A DNA stretch of 64,000 nucleotides, from the NCBI GenBank assembly GCA_011390275.1, contig JAABST010000011.1:37871-101870 (forward strand), written 5' to 3'. Below the pieces are notes generated by a model, which was given only the letters and a program-made list of their open reading frames with translations, was not told where the DNA came from and ran no database searches. Below are positions 26,312 to 33,934 of the stretch, piece after piece. The position numbers were made by a program, and so were the translations under genes. Source of the stretch: Geitlerinema sp. S16. Its GTDB lineage: Bacteria; Cyanobacteriota; Cyanobacteriia; Cyanobacteriales; Geitlerinemataceae. Positions within the stretch are counted from its first letter, which is position 1; each line of letters begins with the position of its first letter.

Positions 26312-27097
26312 CTATGCTCCCGCCGTTGCATATTTGGCGATCGTTTCATCGTAGCCACCCGCTTCGAGTTCGATCGCCAAACTCTTATCGCCACTTTTAA
26401 TAATCTGACCGTCGTACATCACATGCACAAAGTCCGGCACGATGTAGTCCAGGAGGCGCTGATAGTGGGTAATCATCAGCGTGCAGTTGTCTTCGTTGGC
26501 GAGCTGGGTAACACCACCGGCGACGGTTTTGAGTGCGTCGATGTCGAGACCGGAGTCGGTTTCATCAAGAATGGCCAGGGTCGGCTCTAGCAAGGCCATT
26601 TGCAGGATTTCGTTACGTTTTTTCTCGCCGCCGGAAAAGCCTTGGTTGACGCTCCGGGCGAGGAACGCATCGTCCATTTTGACGATATCGAGTTTTTCGC
26701 GCACGAGGTCTTCAAAGTCGAACATGTCGAGTTCTTCGAGTTCTTTGGCTTTGCGGTGGGCGTTGTAGGCGACGCGGAGAAAGTCGAGGTTACTAACGCC
26801 GGGGATTTCGATCGGGTATTGAAATGCGAGAAAAATTCCGGCTAAGGCGCGGTCTTCGGCTTCGAGTTCGAGCAGGTTTTGGCCTTTATAAATCACTTCG
26901 CCGCCGGTGACTTCGTAGTCGGGATGTCCGGCGAGGATCTTTGAAAAGGTGCTTTTGCCGGAGCCGTTAAGCCCCATGATGGCGTGAATTTCTCCGGCTT
27001 TAATTTCGAGGTTTAAGCCTTTGAGGATCTGGGTGTCCTCGATGTTGGCGGTGAGGTTTTTGACGGAGAGAATTGTGGATGCGTTTTCGACAATCAT
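26312..27097 (-). CDS. sufC: Fe-S cluster assembly ATPase SufC
   Basis: ABC-type ATPase of the SUF system, lacking membrane partners and acting with SufB and SufD. Visible are Walker [11 protein letters not shown] (about 42-51), signature [10 protein letters not shown], Walker [13 protein letters not shown] and the switch His in [11 protein letters not shown]. The 261-residue length is usual. It is followed by sufD after 4 bp but is separated from sufB by about 1.6 kb of four small genes that are not part of known suf operons. Confidence 0.95.
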   Translation of the reverse strand: MIVENASTILSVKNLTANIEDTQILKGLNLEIKAGEIHAIMGLNGSGKSTFSKILAGHPDYEVTGGEVIYKGQNLLELEAEDRALAGIFLAFQYPIEIPGVSNLDFLRVAYNAHRKAKELEELDMFDFEDLVREKLDIVKMDDAFLARSVNQGFSGGEKKRNEILQMALLEPTLAILDETDSGLDIDALKTVAGGVTQLANEDNCTLMITHYQRLLDYIVPDFVHVMYDGQIIKSGDKSLAIELEAGGYDETIAKYATAGA

Positions 27098-27139
27098 AAG
27101 TATTTGTTTGTTAAATAATTGGATTTGGGAAGGAGGATT

Positions 27140-27457
27140 TTAATCTTCCGTAGATAGGAAGCTTTCCATATTTGTTTTGTACTCCTTTAAAAGCCCGAGA
27201 AGTTCTGTGTCAAGCTCTGCAAAGTGCTTCCGTAGACTTTTTCCATACTCAAGGGCAACTTTTGCTTCCATGCGAGCAACATTACTTTTATCTACCGCAC
27301 TGTTTGACCTTGCGTGATTGATTGAGAAATAAATTCTCTCTCGTAGTTGGTTGATTTCTGAATTTAGAGCGTTTACGCTTCTGTGAAGGTTATTTATCCG
27401 TACATCAACACTTTGTACGTACTTGTCTATGTCTTGCAGTCTCTTTTGTGAAGGCAT
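27140..27457 (-). CDS. Small coiled-coil protein within the suf operon
   Basis: Starting at the ATG at 27457 (MPSQKRLQDIDKYVQS), which has AGGA at a suitable distance, the protein has 105 residues and is almost wholly helical with hydrophobic heptads (VDVRINNLHRSVNALNSEI, ELDTELLGLLKEY). A longer frame from a TTG at 27505 is less likely. No family recognised. It lies 42 bp before sufC and is co-directional, so it probably shares the suf transcript. Together with the three genes upstream it makes up the insertion between sufB and sufC. Confidence 0.65.
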   Translation of the reverse strand: MPSQKRLQDIDKYVQSVDVRINNLHRSVNALNSEINQLRERIYFSINHARSNSAVDKSNVARMEAKVALEYGKSLRKHFAELDTELLGLLKEYKTNMESFLSTED

Positions 27458-27526
27458 ATTTATCCTGATAAAAGTCGTAGTCGTAGGTTGGGCAATGCTC
27501 ACCAAATAATCAACCGAATTCGGTAG

Positions 27527-27588
27527 GGTGTGTTGCGGTCACGAAAATTTTCATCCAGCACGATCTATTAGCGTAACCGCACCGCACC
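27527..27588. repeat. MITE-like hairpin within the suf insertion
   Basis: ggtgtgttgcggtcacg (27527-27543) and the reverse complement of 27572-27588 match at 14 of 17 bases. The words gtagggtgtgtt and cgtaaccgcacc are of the kind seen in widespread cyanobacterial MITE-like repeats. It separates the coiled-coil gene from the gene at 27614. Confidence 0.5.
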
Positions 27589-27613
27589 GCTGGATATGGC
27601 AACTCCGGCTGAC

Positions 27614-28126
27614 TTAGGATTTTGTGACCAGAACATAGCCATTCTTGAACATTTTCTTAGGTGACATGACATAACGACCCCAAAAATCATGCAATTCTAG
27701 CGTCTCACGAATTTGAGAAATAAGGTCGTTATTATTCTCATCCGTAAAAAACTCGTCTTGATTAATCTCGCTACTGCACTTCACCAGGTGTTCCCCTAGC
27801 TTTTTGGACAAGGCACTAGATACAAATTTTGGGATATCTGCGACCTTCTTCGCGTAAATTTCGCCCGACAAGCCGACAACCGCTGTAGAAGCCTGAGCTG
27901 TCGTCGCAACATCGCCATCGGTGCTTGAAGGCTTTTCCGCCGATCGCGCCGATTCTTCAACAATTCCGTACACATCATCAATCGCAGGCTCCGACTCAAA
28001 AATCGAAACCACCTTCGGATGGCTAATCATAATCGGTCGTTCTTCGTCCTTCCACTCAGCAAAACTGGGGATAAAGACGCGATCGCCTTCGATTTTTAGC
28101 TTGAATGTGAAGCTGATGTAGTACAT
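27614..28126 (-). CDS. Hypothetical protein in the suf insertion
   Basis: I start this gene at the ATG at 28126 (MYYISFTFKLKIEGD), which removes an overlap of about 90 bp with the gene upstream; the frame is open to 28240. The 170-residue product begins with a beta-rich segment, has an acidic, low-complexity middle (about 75-95) and a helical C-terminal half with VSSALSKKLGEHLVKC and LHDFWGRYVMSPKKMFKNGYVLV. No family recognised. It lies 20 bp after the downstream half of the split nuclease, implying a common unit with it. Confidence 0.6.
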   Translation of the reverse strand: MYYISFTFKLKIEGDRVFIPSFAEWKDEERPIMISHPKVVSIFESEPAIDDVYGIVEESARSAEKPSSTDGDVATTAQASTAVVGLSGEIYAKKVADIPKFVSSALSKKLGEHLVKCSSEINQDEFFTDENNNDLISQIRETLELHDFWGRYVMSPKKMFKNGYVLVTKS

Positions 28127-28146
28127 TCCGAGTCGCCTAAATTGTG

Positions 28147-28359
28147 TCAGTTCTCCGGTGTCGTTTCGCGAGGCACGATCGTAATCGGAATGCCGTAATC
28201 GCCCGCTGCGTCGATCGCTGTCTTCGCTGCCGATCGGCATCGAATGATAATTTCGTCAGCATCGGGGACAGCTCGTAATTGTGCGCCGACAATTTGGTCG
28301 AGCAGTGGACGAGTGAGATGGCGATCTTTGTACTCGATCGCGATCTTTCGCTCCGCCAT
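28147..28359 (-). CDS. C-terminal half of a split PD-(D/E)XK nuclease
   Basis: A 70-residue protein whose N-terminus AERKIAIEYKDRHLTRPLLDQIVGAQLRA looks like the second half of a Mrr-type restriction endonuclease fold: a strand with the ExK motif (Glu and Lys of AIEYKD), then the helix that follows in Mrr proteins (xxVxxfvGal), then a strand ADEIIIRC and AAGDYGIPITIV. The ATG overlaps the stop of the upstream gene (TGATG), so the two halves are translated together. Either a natural two-piece nuclease or the product of a point frameshift. Alone it lacks the catalytic Asp. Confidence 0.6.
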   Translation of the reverse strand: MAERKIAIEYKDRHLTRPLLDQIVGAQLRAVPDADEIIIRCRSAAKTAIDAAGDYGIPITIVPRETTPEN

Positions 28360-28682
28360 CAGTAGTCACCCCGAATGAGGATATTTCGGATGCGGGCTGC
28401 AACATTGTCCGCGCCGCGAGAAGTCGGTGCAACAACTCGGATAACGCAGTCAATGCCGCCATCCTTACCGAACCGCTTGTCGATGCTCTCTGGCGTCAGC
28501 TTCGTTCCCGAAACGTCCTCAAAAGCAACGGTCTCAAAATTACGGAGCCGGTACATTAGCCGCTTCAGCTCGTCATGCTCGAAACGATAGCCACGCTGGC
28601 TGGGAGAAAGCTTCTCCGGCTCGATTTTTGTGACAGGCTGAAAGATTCGTCCCTTAACCCAGCCGACAATGAATTGCAACAT
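28359..28682 (-). CDS. N-terminal half of a split PD-(D/E)XK nuclease
   Basis: A 107-residue protein. After a short hydrophobic start (MLQFIVGWVKGRIF) comes RGYRFEHDELKRLMYRL, the first helix of Mrr-like nucleases with its Glu, then a linker and the strand GKDGGIDCVIRV with the catalytic Asp. The ExK strand expected next is found in the following gene (28147-28359), whose ATG overlaps this stop. Its ATG follows the sufB stop by only 6 bp (caggag), so it is tied to the suf transcript. No methyltransferase or specificity gene is near. Confidence 0.6.
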   Translation of the reverse strand: MLQFIVGWVKGRIFQPVTKIEPEKLSPSQRGYRFEHDELKRLMYRLRNFETVAFEDVSGTKLTPESIDKRFGKDGGIDCVIRVVAPTSRGADNVAARIRNILIRGDY

Positions 28683-28688
28683 CTCCTG

Positions 28689-30125
28689 TTAACCGACCGC
28701 GCCTTCGAGCTTCAGACTCAGCAACTTATCCGCCTCCGCTGCAAACTCCATCGGCAACTCGTTAAACACATCCTTGCAGAAGCCGCTGACAATCATCGAC
28801 ACCGCATCCTCTTCCGAGATGCCGCGCTGCGCGAAGTAGAAAAGCTGATCCTCGCCGATCTTCGAGGTTGAAGCCTCATGCTCCACCTTCGAGGCATTAT
28901 TCTGCACATCGATATACGGGAACGTATTCGCCTCTGCCCGATCGCCAATCAACATCGAATCACACTGCGAATAATTCCGCGCACCCGTCGCCTTCGGTGA
29001 AATTTTCACTAAACCGCGATAGCTGTTTTGCGATCGACCCGCCGAAATCCCCTTCGAGATAATCGTGCTTTTCGTATTTTTGCCAATGTGAACCATCTTG
29101 GTTCCCGTGTCGGCCTGCTGCATATTGTTCGTCAGCGCCACCGAGTAAAACTCACCGACGGAATTGTCGCCAATCAGCACACAGCTCGGATACTTCCAGG
29201 TGATCGCCGAACCCGTTTCCACTTGCGTCCAGGAAATTTTCGAGTTTTTGCCCTTACAGAGGCCGCGCTTGGTCACAAAGTTGTAAATGCCGCCCTTGCC
29301 GTTTTCGTCACCCGCAAACCAGTTTTGCACCGTCGAATACTTGATTTCGGCATCGTCGAGGGCGACCAGTTCAACGATCGCCGCGTGAAGCTGATTCGTA
29401 TCGAACATCGGCGCAGTGCAGCCCTCCAGGTACGTCACTGACGCGCCCTCTTCGGCCACAATCAGCGTCCGCTCAAACTGACCCGCATCGCCATTATTAA
29501 TGCGGAAATAGGTCGAAAGATCCATCGGGCATTTCACACCCTTCGGAATAAACACAAACGACCCATCGGTAAAGACTGCCGAATTCAGCGCCGCGAAATA
29601 GTTATCCGCCGTCGGGACAACCGTACCGAGGTACTTCCGCACCAGGTCGGGATAGTCGTGCAGCGCTTCGGAAATTGAGCAGAAAATCACGCCCGATTCC
29701 GCCAGTTTCTCGCGGTACGTCGTCGCCACCGACACACTATCGAAAATCGCATCCACCGCGACATTACTCAGCCGTTTTTGCTCGGAGAGGGGAATGCCCA
29801 ATTTGTCGAAGGTTTCGAGCAAGGTGGGATCAACTTCATCGAGGCTGGCTTTTTTCGCTTGCTGCTTGGGAGCCGAGTAGTAAACGATATCCTGATAGTC
29901 GATCGGCGGATAGTTCACGTGCGGCCAGGTCGGCTCCTGCATTTGTAGCCAGACGCGGTATGCCTTGAGCCGAAATTCAAGCATGAACTCCGGCTCATTT
30001 TTCTTCGCCGAAATCAGACGGATCACATCCTCACTCAAACCGCGCGGAATCGCATCGGTTTCGATATCGGTGACAAATCCGTATTTGTAAGGCTGATTGA
30101 CGAGAGTCTTGACAGTAGCGCTCAT
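28689..30125 (-). CDS. sufB: Fe-S cluster assembly scaffold SufB
   Basis: Core scaffold of the SufBCD complex. I start it at the ATG at 30125 ([22 protein letters not shown]), the conserved beginning of cyanobacterial SufB; the frame is open another 95 codons upstream, but that part overlaps ftrC and looks non-coding. The product of 478 residues has the family blocks [39 protein letters not shown] sequence (here FIPKGVKCP) and the C-terminal [22 protein letters not shown]. It is preceded by ftrC (55 bp) and followed within 6 bp by the split nuclease genes. Confidence 0.95.
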   Translation of the reverse strand: MSATVKTLVNQPYKYGFVTDIETDAIPRGLSEDVIRLISAKKNEPEFMLEFRLKAYRVWLQMQEPTWPHVNYPPIDYQDIVYYSAPKQQAKKASLDEVDPTLLETFDKLGIPLSEQKRLSNVAVDAIFDSVSVATTYREKLAESGVIFCSISEALHDYPDLVRKYLGTVVPTADNYFAALNSAVFTDGSFVFIPKGVKCPMDLSTYFRINNGDAGQFERTLIVAEEGASVTYLEGCTAPMFDTNQLHAAIVELVALDDAEIKYSTVQNWFAGDENGKGGIYNFVTKRGLCKGKNSKISWTQVETGSAITWKYPSCVLIGDNSVGEFYSVALTNNMQQADTGTKMVHIGKNTKSTIISKGISAGRSQNSYRGLVKISPKATGARNYSQCDSMLIGDRAEANTFPYIDVQNNASKVEHEASTSKIGEDQLFYFAQRGISEEDAVSMIVSGFCKDVFNELPMEFAAEADKLLSLKLEGAVG

Positions 30126-30180
30126 GGTACAAACAGTGCGTGGGGCGATCGTGAACGGTGGCGGGCGACGGGGCTGAAAA

Positions 30181-30540
30181 CTAGGCGTTGGCCGTGGCGT
30201 GGATCTGCTCGATCGTGATTTCGCGGCTTTCACCTGCGAAGGCATTATCGGGGGTGAGGAATAGCATACAGTGACACTCTTTGCGTTCACGCATCGGCAC
30301 ACACGGACAGTTCCAAAAAGCAGATTTGACCTCTGCTTCTTTGTCCTCGTAGTGACGACACGGACACAGCGGCGCACCCAGGTCATCCTTATGTTTCGCC
30401 AATCCTTCAATCACCACAGCGGTGATACTCAGGTCGGAACAAAAGTAGGTATCGGTGCGCTCGGCGTACTGTTCGGAGAACTGACGCATTGCCTCTAGGC
30501 TTTTCTCGCTGGCTTGCTCTGGGCCGGTGGGTGCTGGCAT
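30181..30540 (-). CDS. ftrC: Ferredoxin-thioredoxin reductase, catalytic chain
   Basis: Beta (catalytic) subunit of the plant-type enzyme that passes electrons from reduced ferredoxin to thioredoxin. The cysteines are complete: CPC (59, 61), CPC (78, 80) and CHC (89, 91). By comparison with the known structure, Cys59, 78, 80 and 89 hold the [4Fe-4S] cluster and Cys61 and Cys91 form the active disulfide, with His90 between. It is the first gene behind the SufR operators and 55 bp ahead of sufB, so this Fe-S enzyme is probably induced together with the SUF machinery. The variable subunit gene is not in the window. Confidence 0.93.
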   Translation of the reverse strand: MPAPTGPEQASEKSLEAMRQFSEQYAERTDTYFCSDLSITAVVIEGLAKHKDDLGAPLCPCRHYEDKEAEVKSAFWNCPCVPMRERKECHCMLFLTPDNAFAGESREITIEQIHATANA

Positions 30541-30639
30541 ATCTTGCTAACTAACGTAAACGTTTAGGCGGCTCGATGAGCCGGTCGATCGAGTCTAGCC
30601 GTTTTTGGCAACGGATGTCTTGACCGGTGTAGATTAAAG

Positions 30640-30653
30640 CAACGGTACTGTTG
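30640..30653. promoter_or_regulatory. SufR operator 1
   Basis: caac-ggtact-gttg matches exactly the CAAC-N6-GTTG site described for SufR in Synechocystis. It is followed by tcaaa, as is the second site. Confidence 0.82.
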
Positions 30654-30681
30654 TCAAACCCCTACCCGTAAGTTACTTTAG

Positions 30682-30695
30682 CAATAGTTATGTTG
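30682..30695. promoter_or_regulatory. SufR operator 2
   Basis: caat-agttat-gttg differs from the CAAC-N6-GTTG consensus by one base and is also followed by tcaaa. Its start is 42 bp from that of operator 1, four helical turns, so both sites face the same side. Two sites of unequal strength are known for SufR. Confidence 0.75.
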
Positions 30696-30866
30696 TCAAA
30701 GTTTTTCTAAAGTCTCTTTGGCCTGTGCCGTCACGAGTTGAGCTGTGTCGGCGATCGTCGCTTTCTAGCGTTCGGTGACGCTCTCTGCCGTTTTTTGGGA
30801 TCACGGCCTGGGAGTGATTCCGCTTTGTATCCTGTTTGTTCGCCCTCCATGTTCGGAAATCTAGCA

Positions 30867-31541
30867 ATGATGACGACGAAAAGTCAGACCCCTTCGACCA
30901 AAGAAGACATCTTGCGGCACTTGCTCAAGCAGGGACAGGCGCGAGCGCAGGATTTGGCGGATGTGTTGTCGGTGAGTCCCCAGGCGATTCGTCGTCACCT
31001 CAAGGATTTGGAGGCGGAGGGGTTAATTGAGTATGAGTCGGTACAGGAGGGGATGGGGCGGCCACAGCATGTGTATCGGCTGACGGTGGCGGGTCGATCG
31101 CATTTTCCCCATCGTTATGATGAGTTTGCGTTGTCGTTGTTGGATTCGATCGCGGAGACGGTGGGTCGCGAGACGGTGGGCAAGGTGTTGGGGAAGCAGT
31201 GGCAGGAGAAGGCGTTGGAGTATCGTCGGCGGATTGGGGTGGGTTCGGTGCGCGATCGGTTGTCTCAGTTGGTGGAGATTCGCTGTGGTGAGGGGTATAT
31301 GACGGAGTTGATCGAGTTGGAGGGTGAGGTTGAACAATTTGTCATTGCGGAATACAATTGCGCGATATCGAATGTGGCGGAGTCGTACCCGATGGTCTGT
31401 GGGCATGAGTTGCTAATGTTTGCGACGATTTTCCCGGATTGTCAGGTCGATCGGACTCATTGGATGATTGACGGTGAAAATCGTTGTGGCTACTCGGTTC
31501 AGCCTCGAACTAAAATAAATTCTATACCTCCTCTTTCCTAG
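30867..31541 (+). CDS. sufR: Fe-S-dependent transcriptional repressor SufR
   Basis: Repressor of the suf operon. An N-terminal winged helix (about 10-75, with SVSPQAIRRHLKDLEAEGLI) is followed by a C-terminal domain with four cysteines at 165, 178, 192 and 207; the spacing C-x12-C-x13-C-x14-C is that of SufR, which binds a [4Fe-4S] cluster and releases DNA when the cluster is lost. I start at the ATG pair at 30867 (MMTTKSQTPSTKEDIL); the upstream extension to 30738 has no similarity. It is divergent from ftrC-sufB, with the two operators between them. Confidence 0.95.
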   Translation: MMTTKSQTPSTKEDILRHLLKQGQARAQDLADVLSVSPQAIRRHLKDLEAEGLIEYESVQEGMGRPQHVYRLTVAGRSHFPHRYDEFALSLLDSIAETVGRETVGKVLGKQWQEKALEYRRRIGVGSVRDRLSQLVEIRCGEGYMTELIELEGEVEQFVIAEYNCAISNVAESYPMVCGHELLMFATIFPDCQVDRTHWMIDGENRCGYSVQPRTKINSIPPLS

Positions 31542-31633
31542 TTCTACTCTGATTAAAGTAGGGGCAGATCAACACGACTTTTCAGACATGAGAGCCTATA
31601 AAAGAGTGGATAAATCTGCTCGATGTTGATCCA

Positions 31634-31762
31634 ATGCGAGACTGGCTTCTTACGCTAAGTAGTCTGATTGGCATCGTCTTGGGCTGTGCTCTACACACCA
31701 AAAACTCAGTAAAGATACGCAAAGATCAAGAGAAAGCATGTCTCATAGCAAAAAAATTTTGA
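31634..31762 (+). CDS. Possible small hydrophobic peptide before legB
   Basis: A 42-codon frame starts MRDWLLTLSSLIGIVLGC, a short charged start and a hydrophobic core ending in a lipobox-like LGC, then a Lys-rich tail. It overlaps the start of legB by 25 bp in another frame. There is no obvious ribosome site. It could be a leader peptide or a chance frame. Confidence 0.2.
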   Translation: MRDWLLTLSSLIGIVLGCALHTKNSVKIRKDQEKACLIAKKF

Positions 31763-32745
31763 TTACAGGAGCTGATGGGTTTATTGGATCGCATCTTACG
31801 GAGACGCTTGTACGGCAAGGATTTAATGTCAAGGCTTTCACACTGTACAACTCGTTTAATTCTTGGGGGTGGCTAGATCAGTCCGCCAAAGAGGTACTAG
31901 ATAATGTGGAAGTTTTTTCGGGCGATATCCGCGACCCTTATGGTGTGAAAGAAGCGATGAAAGGGTGCAACATTGTCTTGCATCTTGCTGCATTAATCGC
32001 AATTCCGTACTCTTATCATTCACCCGCAACCTATGTAGATACAAATGTGAGTGGAACACTAAACGTCGTCCAGGCAGCGAGAGAGTTAGGGGTTGAGAAA
32101 GTTGTTCATACTTCAACTAGTGAGGTGTATGGCACGGCTAAATTTGTTCCCATCACAGAGGAACATCCCTTGCAGGGTCAGTCTCCTTACTCAGCGAGTA
32201 AGATCGGGGCTGACCAAATTGCGATGTCTTTTTACCAGTCTTTTAATACTCCAGTATCGATTATCCGCCCTTTTAATACCTACGGGCCACGACAGTCAGC
32301 GCGGGCTGTGATTCCTACCGTGATTACTCAGATTGCCAATGGTACAAGGAAAATTAAGCTGGGTGCATTGTATCCCACCAGAGATTTTAATTATGTCAAG
32401 GATACAGTTCGAGGATTTATTGCCATAGCGGAGTCAGAAAAATCCATCGGCGAAGTGATTAATATTGGCAGTAATTTTGAAATTTCTATTGGTGACACAG
32501 TGCAACTGATTGCAGAGGCAATGGGTGTAGAGATTGAGATCGAGACAGATGAGGTTCGCTTACGTCCTGAGAAAAGTGAAGTGAATCGTTTATGGGCAGA
32601 CAATGCCAAGGCCAAAGAGCTTGTGGGGTGGGAACCTTTGTATGGTGGACGTGAAGGATTTAAGCGGGGTTTGGCAGAAACGGCAGAATGGTTTAGTCAT
32701 CCAGCGAACTTAGCCGGATATAAGAGCGATCGCTACAATATTTAA
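31738..32745 (+). CDS. legB: NAD-dependent 4,6-dehydratase, LegB-like
   Basis: Extended SDR enzyme, first step of the legionaminic acid route: removal of water from a nucleotide-linked GlcNAc to give the 4-keto-6-deoxy sugar. Seen are the NAD loop GADGFIGSH (about 11-19), TSTSEVYG with the catalytic acid/base residues and the Tyr-x3-Lys pair in SPYSASKIGAD. The C-terminal NRLWADNAKAKELVGWEP is typical of LegB proteins. In Campylobacter the substrate is GDP-linked; the PtmE-like gene later in this operon fits a GDP-sugar. It opens a long operon; legC starts 13 bp after its stop. Confidence 0.87.
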   Translation: MSHSKKILITGADGFIGSHLTETLVRQGFNVKAFTLYNSFNSWGWLDQSAKEVLDNVEVFSGDIRDPYGVKEAMKGCNIVLHLAALIAIPYSYHSPATYVDTNVSGTLNVVQAARELGVEKVVHTSTSEVYGTAKFVPITEEHPLQGQSPYSASKIGADQIAMSFYQSFNTPVSIIRPFNTYGPRQSARAVIPTVITQIANGTRKIKLGALYPTRDFNYVKDTVRGFIAIAESEKSIGEVINIGSNFEISIGDTVQLIAEAMGVEIEIETDEVRLRPEKSEVNRLWADNAKAKELVGWEPLYGGREGFKRGLAETAEWFSHPANLAGYKSDRYNI

Positions 32746-32758
32746 AGGTATCTGAAGA

Positions 32759-33934
32759 GTGGAAAAAATAGAACAGGATTTTTTACACGCGCTGCAAACT
32801 GTCTCGGGACAGCCGAATCCTTTTGTTCCACTCCACGAACCTGAGTTTATGGGCAATGAGTGGGAGCGGGTCAAAGACTGCCTTGATTCCACGTTTGTTT
32901 CCTCTGTTGGCAAATACGTTGATCGCTTTGAGGTTATGCTGGCGGAATATACGGGAGCAAAATATGCCGTAGCCGTAGTGAATGGCACGGCAGCCTTACA
33001 TATTGCTTTATTGTTAGCAGGGGTTAGACCCGGAGATGAGGTCTTAATTCCGGCTTTATCTTTTGTGGCGACAGCAAATGCGGTGTCCCACTGTGGAGCA
33101 ATCCCCCATTTTATCGAGAGTCAATTTGAAACCTTGGGGATAGATCCTCATGCTTTGAATGACTATCTCAAGCATTGTAGCTTGTCTGGTTCAGAGGGAT
33201 TAACGAATCAATTGACAGGACGGCGGATTGCTGCGGTTGTACCTATGCACACTTATGGTCATCCAGTAGATATGGGTTCTCTGCTTGAGGTGGCAAATCG
33301 TTATCATTTGCCTGTGGTGGAAGATGCGGCAGAATCTTTGGGCAGTTGTTATCGGGGTCAACATACGGGAACGTTTGGGCAGTTGGGAACACTAAGTTTT
33401 AATGGCAATAAGGTGATAACGACTGGTGGAGGAGGCGCGATTTTAACCAATGATGCAAAATTGGCTCAACAGGCTAAACATTTGACTACAACTGCGAAAC
33501 AGCCTCATCGTTGGGAGTTTTTCCATGATGGCGTTGCCTGGAATTATCGCTTGCCGAATTTGAATGCTGCTTTAGGATGTGCTCAGATGGAGCAGTTACC
33601 TAGTCGTTTGAATCGCAAACGATTATTAGCCCAGAAATATCAGGAGGTATTTCAAGATGTCGAGGGAGTTGGTTTTGTTGTTGAGCCTGCCAATAGTCAG
33701 AGTAATTATTGGTTAAATACTCTGCGGTTAGAAGAGCCTAGTTTATTAGTCCGCGATCGCCTCTTAACTACTGCTAATGATGCAGGGTATCAATGCCGTC
33801 CTACTTGGACATTGCTCCATAAGCTGCCGATGTATGCTGATTGTCCTCATGCTCCTTTGCCTGTTGCGGAACAGTTGGAAGTCAGTTTAATTAATGTGCC
33901 TAGTAGTGCAAAACTTGCGGGGGCGGCAAGATGA
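32759..33934 (+). CDS. legC: PLP aminotransferase, LegC-like
   Basis: DegT/DnrJ/EryC1/StrS family aminotransferase that would convert the 4-keto sugar made by LegB to the 4-amino sugar. The PLP lysine is in LSFNGNKVITTGGGG, and EDAAESLGSCYRG holds the ring-stacking and Asp residues. The start is GTG at 32759 (MEKIEQDFLHAL); FVPLHEPEFMGNEW near the start is characteristic of LegC. It follows legB by 13 bp and overlaps the next gene by 4 bp (ATGA), so it is in one operon. Confidence 0.88.
   Translation: MEKIEQDFLHALQTVSGQPNPFVPLHEPEFMGNEWERVKDCLDSTFVSSVGKYVDRFEVMLAEYTGAKYAVAVVNGTAALHIALLLAGVRPGDEVLIPALSFVATANAVSHCGAIPHFIESQFETLGIDPHALNDYLKHCSLSGSEGLTNQLTGRRIAAVVPMHTYGHPVDMGSLLEVANRYHLPVVEDAAESLGSCYRGQHTGTFGQLGTLSFNGNKVITTGGGGAILTNDAKLAQQAKHLTTTAKQPHRWEFFHDGVAWNYRLPNLNAALGCAQMEQLPSRLNRKRLLAQKYQEVFQDVEGVGFVVEPANSQSNYWLNTLRLEEPSLLVRDRLLTTANDAGYQCRPTWTLLHKLPMYADCPHAPLPVAEQLEVSLINVPSSAKLAGAAR

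Larger units (their letters stand above)
30541..30866. other. Divergent control region of ftrC-suf and sufR
   Basis: This 326-bp region contains the two SufR-type sites at 30640-30653 and 30682-30695. The frame of sufR extends upstream into it (to 30738) but that part has no family similarity. AT-rich bases around 30660-30715 (agttactttagcaatagtta) probably hold overlapping promoters. Confidence 0.7.

Noticed and set aside
30126..30410. 95-codon upstream extension of sufB
   Set aside because: Overlaps ftrC in another frame, is Arg/Ser/Pro-rich, and SufB family members start at [17 protein letters not shown].
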